From: Chloromonas sp. AAM2
Lineage: Eukaryota > Chlorophyta > Chlorophyceae > Chlamydomonadales > Chlamydomonadaceae
DNA: 30,067 bases
Direction of reading: 5' to 3'
Assembly: GCA_004335635.1 (NCBI GenBank)
Contig: QAXH01005151.1
Location: 28,127-58,193 of the forward strand
The notes under the pieces: generated by a model
The model's input: the letters and a program-made list of their open reading frames with translations, nothing else
Databases searched by the model: none
Told to the model about the DNA's origin: nothing
Program-made: the position numbers and the translations under genes
Shown: one piece after another, positions 19,501 to 26,499 of the stretch
Position numbering within the stretch: the stretch's first letter is position 1
Layout: each line of letters opens with the position of its first letter

Positions 19501-20730
19501 TAATGGAAACGCAGTTACAACCCCGTTTTGAAGACGTGCCAATCCATTCCAATGAGTTCCAAACCATATACTACCGTCGTTGGCCTCCAAAATTGGATAA
19601 ATATTCTTACCGGGTAAACCCTGTTCTATGCTATAAACAATAAATATGGAGGGCTTTAAACGGTATAATCCATCTGTTTCAGTTGCAAGCCAAATACTCC
19701 CTTCTTTATCCACTGTAAAGTTTCGAATATTAGCACTTGTCTTGTATACAACCTTGTCATTTTTAAATACCTGATGCCTGAAAAATTTCCATAAATTTCC
19801 CTCCTTATCAGTGTAAAACATATAATTATGAAGACCCTTTGCTTGCTTTGCAAAATCAAGTTTGATGAAATTATTATCATCAATAGCATAGATTCCTGAA
19901 CTTACAGTTGCCATTAATAGTGTTCTATCCTCAGTCTCCCCAAAGGCAATACCTGACCTAACTCCACTAAATGCGGTAAGTTTTTGAGTGATTGAATCTC
20001 CACGAAAACGGTAATAAGCATTATCCGTTGATAAGTGAAAGGAGCCATCTGAGGATTCAAACATTGTATTATAGTCCTGAACACGAGTGGCTGTAGCCAT
20101 GGTTTTTACGGTTCCGTTTTTATATCGGTAAATATTTAAAGAATTTTTGTCTCGGTACCATATTGCACCATTTTTTTGGACAAAGATTTTATCAATGGCT
20201 CCTTGTATTAAATCTGGCTTAAAAGCCATCATAGTATCATTTCGAAACACATTGAGTCCTTTATCAGAGCCAAGCCATAGCCACCCTCTATGATCTTCAA
20301 AAAACTTCATGGTTGACTCTCCATGGTAAGAAGGATGAGTATCCATTCTTTGCATTTTACCCCTGTGGTATCTTACTAAAAACCGTTGTTCGGTAAGTAG
20401 CCAAAGGGAACCATCCTTCAATTCCGTTATCCTGATTATTCGGTTACTTGTTAAACGGGGATGAGTCCCAATATTAAAGATTTTAAAATGTAAGCCGTCA
20501 AAGCGAACCAGCCCGTCAAATGTGGCCATCCAGATATAGCCATCTCTGGATTGTATAATTTCATTTATAGAGTTAACAGGAAGCCCATCCTCCGTTGACC
20601 ATTGCTCAACAACATACCGCTCCGGTGAATATTGTGCTACGGCACTATGGGTCCACAAGTATAAGAACCAAACTGATGCTATGATTTTTAAAAGCATCTT
20701 TACGGTTTTATGGCCTTGGTAATTTACCAT
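16537..20730 (-). CDS. Hybrid two-component system protein (propeller sensor, histidine kinase, receiver, AraC HTH)
   Basis: 1397 residues, a full-length one-polypeptide regulator of the Bacteroidota HTCS type. Order: signal sequence (LLKIIASVWFLYLWTHSAVAQ); periplasmic sensor of many two-component-propeller repeats (DGYIWMATFDGLVRFDG, DGSIWFATNGGG); Y_Y_Y domain (~700-800; LHGFDKEWQTAGSRRNAFYT); one transmembrane helix ~807-827; coiled coil; HisKA with phospho-acceptor H879 in NISHEFRTPL; HATPase with N box (LISNAIKYTEPGG), DTGFGI and GAGVGLAVV; receiver with D1196 in LILCDIMMPGMDG; AraC HTH ~1295-1390. The ORF start at 20730 has GGAG only 2 nt upstream; M12 (20697) would give a more typical signal peptide, so the start is uncertain. 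Family knowledge: such proteins sense periplasmic glycan fragments and activate neighbouring genes. No SusC/SusD pair is present here; the likely target is the divergent LamG gene. Confidence 0.95.
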   Translation of the reverse strand: MVNYQGHKTVKMLLKIIASVWFLYLWTHSAVAQYSPERYVVEQWSTEDGLPVNSINEIIQSRDGYIWMATFDGLVRFDGLHFKIFNIGTHPRLTSNRIIRITELKDGSLWLLTEQRFLVRYHRGKMQRMDTHPSYHGESTMKFFEDHRGWLWLGSDKGLNVFRNDTMMAFKPDLIQGAIDKIFVQKNGAIWYRDKNSLNIYRYKNGTVKTMATATRVQDYNTMFESSDGSFHLSTDNAYYRFRGDSITQKLTAFSGVRSGIAFGETEDRTLLMATVSSGIYAIDDNNFIKLDFAKQAKGLHNYMFYTDKEGNLWKFFRHQVFKNDKVVYKTSANIRNFTVDKEGSIWLATETDGLYRLKPSIFIVYSIEQGLPGKNIYPILEANDGSIWFGTHWNGLARLQNGVVTAFPLSSKFSNLSVRTLVQLQEGSILVGIYNKGIHQLNFTTGGDVSLVPFQAPRELQTTTVYSAFEDSRQRLWIGSRNGIFLYEQDRWSHYSEDNVLPHNFVRYATEAPDGSIWFATNGGGIVRYMDNEFLTYGTKDGLSTDLIREIYIENKDHKDDYILWVGTEGRGVNRISIQDRHWVRDSIGLFDKSAGLFDNNIHRIIKDDQGYFWMSSNRGIFRVHKAELEAYHKGKLTEITTTGYTEKDGLRSREANGGIQPAGIKTRAGKIWFPTQDGAVLIDPPDITMNRSRPPVIIEHINVNNKTIWNRFDSTCTLKTGQRNFEIKYTALSLVVPEKNQFRYKLHGFDKEWQTAGSRRNAFYTNVPPGEYKFQVTASNNNGIWNEDGAIAYINIPPYFFETTWFYFVSGIGILILIYGGIKWRTKQLADAEKELTKLVQERTMELRREKQKTEKQADKLRELDKLRSRFFSNISHEFRTPLTLIINPLKQMISGSLGALPEDITQRHKLMLRNGYRLLRLIDQLLDLSRLQEGQMKLDLEEIELSSFTGKICELFDLTAKEKNIRLTQRYDCTKCIIEADKDKLEKIIANLISNAIKYTEPGGTVQVCVNKSDKCCIIEVNDTGFGISDEEQKHIFDRFYQVENSDTRRIEGAGVGLAVVKEFVELHGGEISIKSKKGEGSQFKVLFKEKIIDVRKREEKQILNTESKLRKVIKGDSNHNLNYNYSSETDEKEDKESRQKDVTTILVVEDNVELQSFLIEILSTTYSVIKADNGIEAMNLVHKKLPDLILCDIMMPGMDGKKLNQLLKNDASLASIPLIFLTAKASNEDKIQGLVEGADDYLTKPFDADILMARIQNLLNSRMRLRQSILKEAGQPHVNRSERNVSDPFLEKLNKILERSFGDPELSVAGISQDLHIDRTNLYRKVKAKTDKSPQQYILTFRLNKAAELFRDNRGSVSEIAYASGFNSLSYFSSQFREQFGMNPSQFLEMNDL

Positions 20731-20829
20731 CGCTCCGATTTACAGGTTCGTGTCTGCTTAGAGAATATAGAATTATTATGGAATCTGACAACCGGCAGGC
20801 CATGTAAAAACCCATTTAAAGCCCTATAA

Positions 20830-20859
20830 CAACATAAGAGTCAAAGATTGCAACATAAG
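20830..20859. promoter_or_regulatory. Possible AraC-type operator: direct repeat CAACATAAG spaced 21 bp
   Basis: CAACATAAG occurs at 20830-20838 and 20851-20859, exactly 21 bp apart (two helical turns). The paired HTH motifs of AraC-family proteins typically contact direct repeats at about this spacing. The pair lies 100-129 bp upstream of the hybrid regulator, whose own output domain is AraC-type, and about 240 bp upstream of the divergent LamG gene, so it is well placed for autoregulation and target activation. Inference from position and spacing only. Confidence 0.4.
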
Positions 20860-21085
20860 TGATAGCAGAAATCACGCTTTGAAAGCATCATACGCCTCAG
20901 ATAATTAAAAGAAACCAAGTTCCCGAATTGGGATCCATTTAGACAAATAGGTAAAGGTTATCGTCTCCAAGAAAGAAACAGATAAAAGTGAGCATTTAAG
21001 GGCAGAAATTGAATCACTGCGTTCAATGCTCAGTAGATTTTTTAAAAAAACCAGTTCAAAAGAAAAACAAGATTCTTCAAGAAAA

Positions 21086-21091
21086 GAGGAG
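21086..21091 (+). promoter_or_regulatory. Ribosome binding site GAGGAG deciding the start of the LamG gene
   Basis: GAGGAG lies 7 nt before the ATG at 21099. This, together with the signal peptide that follows, selects 21099 over the longer in-frame ATG at 21009. Confidence 0.75.
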
Positions 21092-21098
21092 AATAAAA

Positions 21099-23369
21099 AT
21101 GAAGGCAACAAATAGCATTAAGCAAACATATTTGAATTATAACAAAGGTGGCTTTTTAAGTATTAGAGGTACAATTTTTGCAGTGTTACTTAATGTAACA
21201 GTGGGAATAAGTGCGACTTTTGGACAGAATTATAATGGTTCTGTTTTGCTGGACGGGGTTGATGATTATATAAATATAGATACAGTCCAGTCCGAATTTA
21301 ACGGGGCAAGCAACTTTACGGTAGAATTCTGGTTCAAAGGCAGTAAGGATGATCAACCCTCGAATAGTCAGGCTTCATTATTCTCTATTCACAGTAATAC
21401 AGGGAGTAATAAAATTATTTTACTTATGGGTAGAGGGTCCACCCAAGATGGAAAACCAACGATCTTTTATAATGGTTTTCAGCCATCTGCGGATGTACAA
21501 ATAGGCAATAATGAATGGCACCATGCCGCATTGGTACAGGATATTGACAGTAGTTCAATACGCTTATATGTGGATGGAAATATGGAAGATGAAATTAACA
21601 CTTCAGGTGTTTCTTTTTCTGGTAATGACTTATGGAGTATTGGGCAGGAATATGACAGCGGACCCTCAACAGGCGATTTCTTCAAGGGCAATATTGATGA
21701 AATAAGAATATGGAATAGCGTTAGGTCCCAAAATGAAATTAGGAATAATATGTATCAAAAGGTCGGGGCCTCAGACACATCACTGATTGCTTATTACCAA
21801 CTGAATGAAGGGGCCGGAGCGAACCCCACCGACCAGTCTGATAATAATTATACCGCTGAATTATCCGGAACACCGCAGTGGGATACCCAATCTCATCCTT
21901 TTGGCACCTTTATTGGAGGAACCGAAGGATGGAGAATGTTATCAGTGCCTGCAAGTGGGGTTTCATACAGCGAAATTTTAGACTCTTTGGCAACACAGGG
22001 ATTTACCGGAGCAGATATTGAATCGGGCACCCCGAATGTATATACCTGGAGCGAAGCGGGTCAGCAATTTCAAGCAATTAATAATGCAGAAAATGAGCCT
22101 GATTCGGGGGCAGGCTTTATTGTTTACGTATACGAAGATGATAATTACGATGGAAACTCAGATGGTTTTCCAAAACCTGTTCAAACAAATGAAAATCAAA
22201 GTACAGGAAGTATTTCACCTCCCATTTCTTTTACCTCCACAGGAACTATTGCAGATGATGGGTGGAATTTGGTGGGAAATCCATATGGAGAAAGTATCAA
22301 ATGGAGTTCATCTGCCGGGTGGACTAAAACTAATATTGATGGCTCTTTTTACATATGGAATAATGAAGAAGGCAGTTACCAAAGCCATAACGGAACATCT
22401 GGAACTCTTGAATCGGATTTGATATCACCATTACAAGGCTTTTGGGTTAAAGCTACGGGCTCTGGCGCTTCACTTACGTTCTCTGATGATGTACGAAATA
22501 CCGGAGGCATTTTTTTAAAAGAAAAATCTACTCCTGCTCCTGCAATCAATTTTACCTTAGAAGCTCAAGCATTTAGGTCGTCAGCAATTGTAATGTTTCA
22601 TGAGCATTCAATGACTTCAAAAGATACTTTGGATGCATATAAGCTAAAACCTCTAAAAGAACGTTTTTTGAGCTTATATACCGTATTAGAAGATGGCACT
22701 GCACTCGATATCAATGCGCTGCCCAATACCCTTGAAAATCCATTGTCTATTGATCTGGATTATTTGGTAAGCAATCCACAATTAGATCTAACGTCAGCAA
22801 CACTACGCTGGGACCTATCATCTATCCCCAAAAGGTGGATTGTTGAGCTCAAGGATAACTTAAAAGGACATTCCATAAACCTAAGACATTCTAATTCTCT
22901 CAATTTTGACTTTGAATCTCAGAATAAAGTATCCATTACCCCTGAAGAAAATACCGAACAGAACCGTAAAACATCCTACCATCCAATTGATAAGCCTACA
23001 TTAATCAATGTTAAAAAAGAAAAAAGGCACAATAACTCCCGATTTACGCTAGAAATCACCAAAACAAAACCGGTAAAGAATGAAGAATTACATCAACTTC
23101 CAGTGAAGCCTGAATTGATGCAAAATTACCCAAACCCCTTTAACCCTTCTACCGTCATCAAGTATAAATTACCTAAAGAAAGCAGCGTTCAGCTTAAAGT
23201 ATTTGATATGGTAGGTAAAACAGTTGCGGTTCTTTTAGATGGTGATAGAAAATCTGCGGGAACTCACAGCATCGTTTTTAATGCCGAATTTTTAGCTTCA
23301 GGTATATATTTCTATCAACTCAATACCGGCAACACCGTCATCACCAAAAAATTAACCCTCATTAAGTAA
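21099..23369 (+). CDS. Secreted LamG-domain protein with T9SS type A sorting domain
   Basis: 756 residues from the SD-supported start. The signal peptide has a long polar n-region (~22 residues) and a hydrophobic core GTIFAVLLNVTVGISATFG, cleaved near QNYNG. LamG/concanavalin-like domain ~46-265 (VLLDGVDDYINID ... NFTVEFWFKGS ... EWHHAALVQDI ... SLIAYYQLNEGAG); 'EGWR' module ~273-471 (GGTEGWRMLSVPASGVSYSE ... GWNLVGNPYGESIKW ... ISPLQGFWVKATGSG); linker; sorting domain ~664-756 (NYPNPFNPSTVIKY, VFDMVGKTV, GIYFYQL, ending LTLIK). It is in effect a short version of the split 11337-16444 protein, without IPT and VCBS parts. It is transcribed away from the hybrid regulator, its probable activator, and is followed by a palindromic repeat and a mini-protein gene, exactly as at 8.1 kb. 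Confidence 0.92.
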   Translation: MKATNSIKQTYLNYNKGGFLSIRGTIFAVLLNVTVGISATFGQNYNGSVLLDGVDDYINIDTVQSEFNGASNFTVEFWFKGSKDDQPSNSQASLFSIHSNTGSNKIILLMGRGSTQDGKPTIFYNGFQPSADVQIGNNEWHHAALVQDIDSSSIRLYVDGNMEDEINTSGVSFSGNDLWSIGQEYDSGPSTGDFFKGNIDEIRIWNSVRSQNEIRNNMYQKVGASDTSLIAYYQLNEGAGANPTDQSDNNYTAELSGTPQWDTQSHPFGTFIGGTEGWRMLSVPASGVSYSEILDSLATQGFTGADIESGTPNVYTWSEAGQQFQAINNAENEPDSGAGFIVYVYEDDNYDGNSDGFPKPVQTNENQSTGSISPPISFTSTGTIADDGWNLVGNPYGESIKWSSSAGWTKTNIDGSFYIWNNEEGSYQSHNGTSGTLESDLISPLQGFWVKATGSGASLTFSDDVRNTGGIFLKEKSTPAPAINFTLEAQAFRSSAIVMFHEHSMTSKDTLDAYKLKPLKERFLSLYTVLEDGTALDINALPNTLENPLSIDLDYLVSNPQLDLTSATLRWDLSSIPKRWIVELKDNLKGHSINLRHSNSLNFDFESQNKVSITPEENTEQNRKTSYHPIDKPTLINVKKEKRHNNSRFTLEITKTKPVKNEELHQLPVKPELMQNYPNPFNPSTVIKYKLPKESSVQLKVFDMVGKTVAVLLDGDRKSAGTHSIVFNAEFLASGIYFYQLNTGNTVITKKLTLIK

Positions 23370-23445
23370 TGCTCAATTTTAAGTGCTAAATGTTAAATGG
23401 GATTCTAAGCCCATTTAACATTTAGCATTCAACATTAAAAATTTC
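23370..23445. repeat. Palindromic AT-rich repeat, copy B
   Basis: Perfect 17-bp arms at 23385-23401 and 23410-23426 around an 8-nt loop. From the stop codon of the preceding gene (23367) to 23405 it is identical to copy A over 39 bp. It ends just before the second mini-protein gene, as copy A does before the first. Confidence 0.85.
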
Positions 23446-23450
23446 CCCTC

Positions 23451-23642
23451 ATGAAAAAAACGCTTATCATCTTATTCGCCATCACAATTGTTTTAATATG
23501 CACAAGCCTACTCATTGCCCAACCGCCGGGATTGCCCGGAGCTCCATCGCAAGCACCCATTGATGGGGGATTAGGCTTACTGGCTGCCGCAGGTGGGGCT
23601 TATGCCTGCAAGAAGCTTCGAGACAGGAATAGAGAAACCTAA
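23451..23642 (+). CDS. 63-aa PID-CTERM-like mini-protein (second copy)
   Basis: Paralogue of the 61-residue protein at 8147. Signal sequence ~1-23 (MKKTLIILFAITIVL ... LLIA), short Pro-rich linker QPPGLPGAPSQA, then PIDGG, hydrophobic LGLLAAAGGAYA and basic tail CKKLRDRNRE. The linker-plus-tail core is almost identical to the first copy, whereas the signal sequence has drifted, so the tail is the constrained part. A Cys (residue 53) replaces Trp just before the basic tail. No SD; AT-rich leader with CCCCTC before ATG. It ends 14 bp from the convergent nadC stop. The sorting or processing enzyme is not encoded in this window. Function unknown. Confidence 0.85.
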   Translation: MKKTLIILFAITIVLICTSLLIAQPPGLPGAPSQAPIDGGLGLLAAAGGAYACKKLRDRNRET

Positions 23643-23656
23643 TTCAAAAAAATTGC

Positions 23657-24487
23657 TTAGTCCAGGTTAAAGCTGATATCCAGCGCCCGCACCGAATGAG
23701 TGAGCCAGCCTAAAGAAATCACATCGGCACCACAACCTTTATAACCTGCTATGTTTTGTGGAGTGATTCCCCCTGAAACTTCCACGATGATTTCATCAGG
23801 TATCAAGTTTACCAGTTCTTTCACCTCTTGGGGAGAACGGTTATCCAGCATGATTACATCGGCGCCTACTTTGACGGCCTCCAAAACCTGTTCTTTTGTT
23901 TCCGTTTCCACCTCTACTTTTACCATATGGCCAATTTCTCCCCGCACTTTCTCAACAGCTTTGGTCACGCTTCCGGCCGCTTTAATGTGGTTGTCTTTGA
24001 TCATCACGCCATCATCCAGCCGAAAACGGTGATTTTTTCCACCTCCACATCGCACCGCATACTTTTGGATAGACCGCAAACCCGGCAAGGTTTTACGAGT
24101 ATCCGAAATGGAAATACTTGCATCATCAAGCTGCGTAATTACTTCACGTGTTGCGGTGGCTATACCGCCCAAATGCTGTATAATATTCAATATCACCCGC
24201 TCACCCGTAAGTAAGGTTCTAACTGTAGATTTTACCTCTGCAATGGTTTCTCCTTTTTGAACAAGATCGCCGTCATTTTTATGGAAAGTAATTTGTGCAG
24301 AAGAATCCAGCAGTTGGTACCCGGTTTCAATAACCTGAAGGCCGGCTACAATGCCATCAGCTTTTGCAGTATAAATTCCTTTTCCAAGCTGGTGAGCAGG
24401 AAAAATAGCTTCTGAAGTGAGGTCGCCCATGCCAATATCCTCGGCAAATGCTCGTTTCAAAATTTCGGTTATCTCAAGCTGATTCAT
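23657..24487 (-). CDS. nadC: Nicotinate-nucleotide pyrophosphorylase (carboxylating), quinolinate phosphoribosyltransferase
   Basis: 276 residues, the usual NadC length. It converts quinolinate and PRPP to nicotinate mononucleotide, CO2 and PPi in de novo NAD synthesis, in the cytoplasm. Visible signatures: N-terminal EDIGMGDLTSEAI (16-28); the substrate-binding block SDTRKTLPGLR (128-138) with R131/K132; CGGGKNHRFRLDDGVMIKDN (147-166) with H153, R154 and K164; VEVET (191-195); MLDN (213-216); and VEVSGGI (236-241) with a following G-rich phosphate site near SLGWLTHS. The start ATG is the only sensible one, since it begins directly before the conserved N-terminal helix. It is divergent from a cysteine desulfurase gene with 95 bp between them. 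Confidence 0.97.
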   Translation of the reverse strand: MNQLEITEILKRAFAEDIGMGDLTSEAIFPAHQLGKGIYTAKADGIVAGLQVIETGYQLLDSSAQITFHKNDGDLVQKGETIAEVKSTVRTLLTGERVILNIIQHLGGIATATREVITQLDDASISISDTRKTLPGLRSIQKYAVRCGGGKNHRFRLDDGVMIKDNHIKAAGSVTKAVEKVRGEIGHMVKVEVETETKEQVLEAVKVGADVIMLDNRSPQEVKELVNLIPDEIIVEVSGGITPQNIAGYKGCGADVISLGWLTHSVRALDISFNLD

Positions 24488-24582
24488 AAGATGATTGGCG
24501 GTAATTAATTGTCTATTTTTGGTGTAAGAATTGATCTAAATCAAAGATACCGTTTTTAACTCTTTTTTATGGGTTCATTTAA

Positions 24583-25743
24583 ATGATCTATCTCGACCAT
24601 GCCGCAACTACTCCCATCAGTGATAAAGCACTGGAGGTATATCTGAATGTAGCTAAGCATTATTTTGGTAATGCAAGTAGTATGCATGATGAAGGTTCTT
24701 CTGCAGAGCAAATTCTGAAGGCGGCAAAAAAAACAGTTGCTGTAACATTAAATGCCCGACCAAAGGATGTTTTTTTTACTTCAGGAGCTTCCGAATCCAG
24801 CTTTCTTGCCATTTACTCTTTATTAAATGCCCGTCAGGGAAAGCACATCATAACCACGGATATCGAACATTCCTCCGTAAGAAATATTTTTCAGAAACTG
24901 CAGCTTGAAGGGTATGAAGTTTCTACAGTGTCCGTGGATCGTTTCGGTCGGATTGATTTCGAGGAATTAAAATCTTTGGTACGGGATGATACCGCGCTTG
25001 CCTCCATTCAGCACGTGAATTCAGAAATAGGAACCGTTCAGGATCTGGAAATGATCGGTGAATTTCTTCATTCTAAAAATGTTCTGTTTCACAGTGATTG
25101 CGTTCAAAGCTTTGGTAGAATTCCACTGGATGTGCAATCACTAAATGTAGATGCTATTTCAATATCGGGACATAAAATATATGGCCCGAAAGGCGTGGGT
25201 GCAGCCTGGATGAATCCAAAAGAAAACTGGAAACCAGTGTTTCCTGACACTGACAACCAAAATAAATTTAAACCCGGTACTTCGGATGTTCCGTCCATCG
25301 CAGCTTTTGCTACAGCAGCAAAAAATATCACCCAAAATTCACCGAAAGAACAGGAACGCATCGGTTCGTTCCGAAAAGGGCTCATCACTGAATTGAAGAA
25401 ACTTCCTTTTGACTGTGAGATCATTGAGCATCCTGAACACAAAGTTCCCAATATCCTTGGATTGAGATTTCCCGGAATGGAAGGGCAGTTTTTAATGCTG
25501 GAAGCGAATCAGGCCGGCTTGGCTATCTCTACAGGAAGTGCCTGTCAGGTGGGTTCGGAAAAACCCAATAAAACGATGACGGCCATTGGGAAAAGTGAAC
25601 AAGAATCCCGGGAGTTTGTGCGTTTATCTTTTGGAAGAGAAAATGCTGAAGACCAAATTTCACAGATTATTCAAAAAATGAATGTTATTTTAGATAGACA
25701 TTTTCAAAAGGTCAATCACTACAAATCGAAGAAAGGATTGTAA
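24583..25743 (+). CDS. Cysteine desulfurase family protein (NifS/IscS-like, PLP-dependent)
   Basis: 386 residues, class V aminotransferase fold. It removes sulfur from L-cysteine to give alanine and an enzyme persulfide for Fe-S cluster or tRNA thiolation. Signatures: N-terminal YLDHAATTP; FTSGASESS; the cofactor region HSDCVQSFG; PLP lysine K198 in SISGHKIYGPKG; and the sulfur-accepting cysteine C321 in STGSACQVGSEKPNKTM. No SD is clear before ATG 24583. It is followed after 2 bp by a DsbA-like gene, so the two are probably co-transcribed. It lies divergent from nadC; in some bacteria a dedicated NifS-type desulfurase sits with the nad genes because quinolinate synthase NadA needs an Fe-S cluster, so a role in NAD synthesis is possible. 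I give no symbol because iscS, nifS and other subfamilies cannot be told apart here. Confidence 0.93.
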   Translation: MIYLDHAATTPISDKALEVYLNVAKHYFGNASSMHDEGSSAEQILKAAKKTVAVTLNARPKDVFFTSGASESSFLAIYSLLNARQGKHIITTDIEHSSVRNIFQKLQLEGYEVSTVSVDRFGRIDFEELKSLVRDDTALASIQHVNSEIGTVQDLEMIGEFLHSKNVLFHSDCVQSFGRIPLDVQSLNVDAISISGHKIYGPKGVGAAWMNPKENWKPVFPDTDNQNKFKPGTSDVPSIAAFATAAKNITQNSPKEQERIGSFRKGLITELKKLPFDCEIIEHPEHKVPNILGLRFPGMEGQFLMLEANQAGLAISTGSACQVGSEKPNKTMTAIGKSEQESREFVRLSFGRENAEDQISQIIQKMNVILDRHFQKVNHYKSKKGL

Positions 25744-25745
25744 AC

Positions 25746-26312
25746 ATGAAACGCGGATTACTTTTACTCACAGCTTGTACCCTATTATTTACAACATCAA
25801 TCATTGCCCAGGAAAGTTCAACCGATCAGGCACCTATTCAAATTGTAAAATACAGTGATTACCAATGCCCGGCCTGTAAATATTTTGTTTCTATTGAAGA
25901 ACAATTAAAAGAGCATTATGGTGATCAACTTTCCCTCACCACCAAGCACTTTCCATTAAATATGCACGAACATGCACAGTTAGCTTCTCGTGCTGTTGAA
26001 GCCGCTCGTCAGCAAGAAAAATATCAGGAAATGCATGATATGATCTTTACAGGTCAAGAACAGTGGGCCCGTGGAAATGCAGAAGCCTTATTTATCGGAT
26101 ATGCGCGAAGCCTTGATATGGATGTTGAACAGTTTAGAGAAGATATGAATTCAGCCGATATGCAGCGTATCGTAATGCAGGACAAAAGAGAAGGCTTAAA
26201 TCTGAATGTGAACTCAACCCCCACATTTTTCATCAATGGTCAAAAGCTTGAGCAAAATCCACGCAGTTTTCAACAGTTCAAATCAATTATTGATGGAATG
26301 TTAGTAGATTAG
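25746..26312 (+). CDS. DsbA-family thioredoxin-fold oxidoreductase, exported
   Basis: 188 residues. Signal sequence MKRGLLLLTACTLLFTTSIIA, then a thioredoxin-4/DsbA domain with active site C41-P-A-C44 in SDYQCPACKYF, a helical insert (ASRAVEAARQQEKYQEMHDM) and the cis-proline strand NSTPTFFING. Family knowledge: such proteins make or reduce disulfides in the periplasm. L8-T-A-C11 fits a lipobox, but it falls too early in the hydrophobic core, so I favour ordinary signal peptidase cleavage after IIA. The gene begins 2 bp after the cysteine desulfurase stop, with AAAGGA inside the end of that gene as a probable RBS, so translational coupling is likely. The intrinsic terminator at 26385 ends the unit. 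Confidence 0.92.
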   Translation: MKRGLLLLTACTLLFTTSIIAQESSTDQAPIQIVKYSDYQCPACKYFVSIEEQLKEHYGDQLSLTTKHFPLNMHEHAQLASRAVEAARQQEKYQEMHDMIFTGQEQWARGNAEALFIGYARSLDMDVEQFREDMNSADMQRIVMQDKREGLNLNVNSTPTFFINGQKLEQNPRSFQQFKSIIDGMLVD

Positions 26313-26384
26313 AACATTCCCTCATTTTGATGCCAACACCGAGCGCATAAACTCGTTATTTAAATTCTCATATTTTCTGAAATT

Positions 26385-26415
26385 CGCTCCATACGCTTTG
26401 CTATGGAGCGTTTTT
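26385..26415 (+). terminator. Intrinsic terminator after the desulfurase/DsbA unit
   Basis: A perfect 9-bp stem CGCTCCATA / TATGGAGCG (26385-26393 and 26402-26410) with an 8-nt loop, followed at once by TTTTT. It is the best hairpin terminator in the window. It lies 72 bp after the DsbA-like stop codon and 84 bp before argS, separating the two transcripts. Confidence 0.88.
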
Positions 26416-26499
26416 ATTATATGAAAACGCTCTTCATACGTTCAATATTCAAGCTTCATTTCCCTTATCTTTCAGTGAATTTGAAAACTCAAGTACTCA

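Larger units (their letters stand above)
20731..21098. other. 368-bp divergent intergenic region between the hybrid regulator and the LamG gene
   Basis: No clear gene. It holds a 21-bp-spaced direct repeat (separate entry), an inverted repeat GTGAT-N7-ATCAC at 20859-20875, a short palindrome GCTTTGAAAGC at 20876-20886, and ATTGAA-N8-TTCAAT at 21008-21027. The last ~150 bp before the LamG gene read as a charged, coding-like frame on the plus strand without an early start codon (see findings). Promoters for both flanking genes must lie here, but I cannot assign boxes with confidence. Confidence 0.6.

Noticed and set aside
1..23642. Mobile island, prophage or defence system
   Set aside because: No integrase, transposase, phage structural or nuclease/effector genes, and no tRNA or attachment repeats were seen; the region is secreted-protein genes and regulators.
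25746..25812. Lipoprotein signal (L-T-A-C) in the DsbA-like protein
   Set aside because: The cysteine at residue 11 falls in the middle of the hydrophobic core, which continues to residue 20; standard signal peptidase cleavage fits better.
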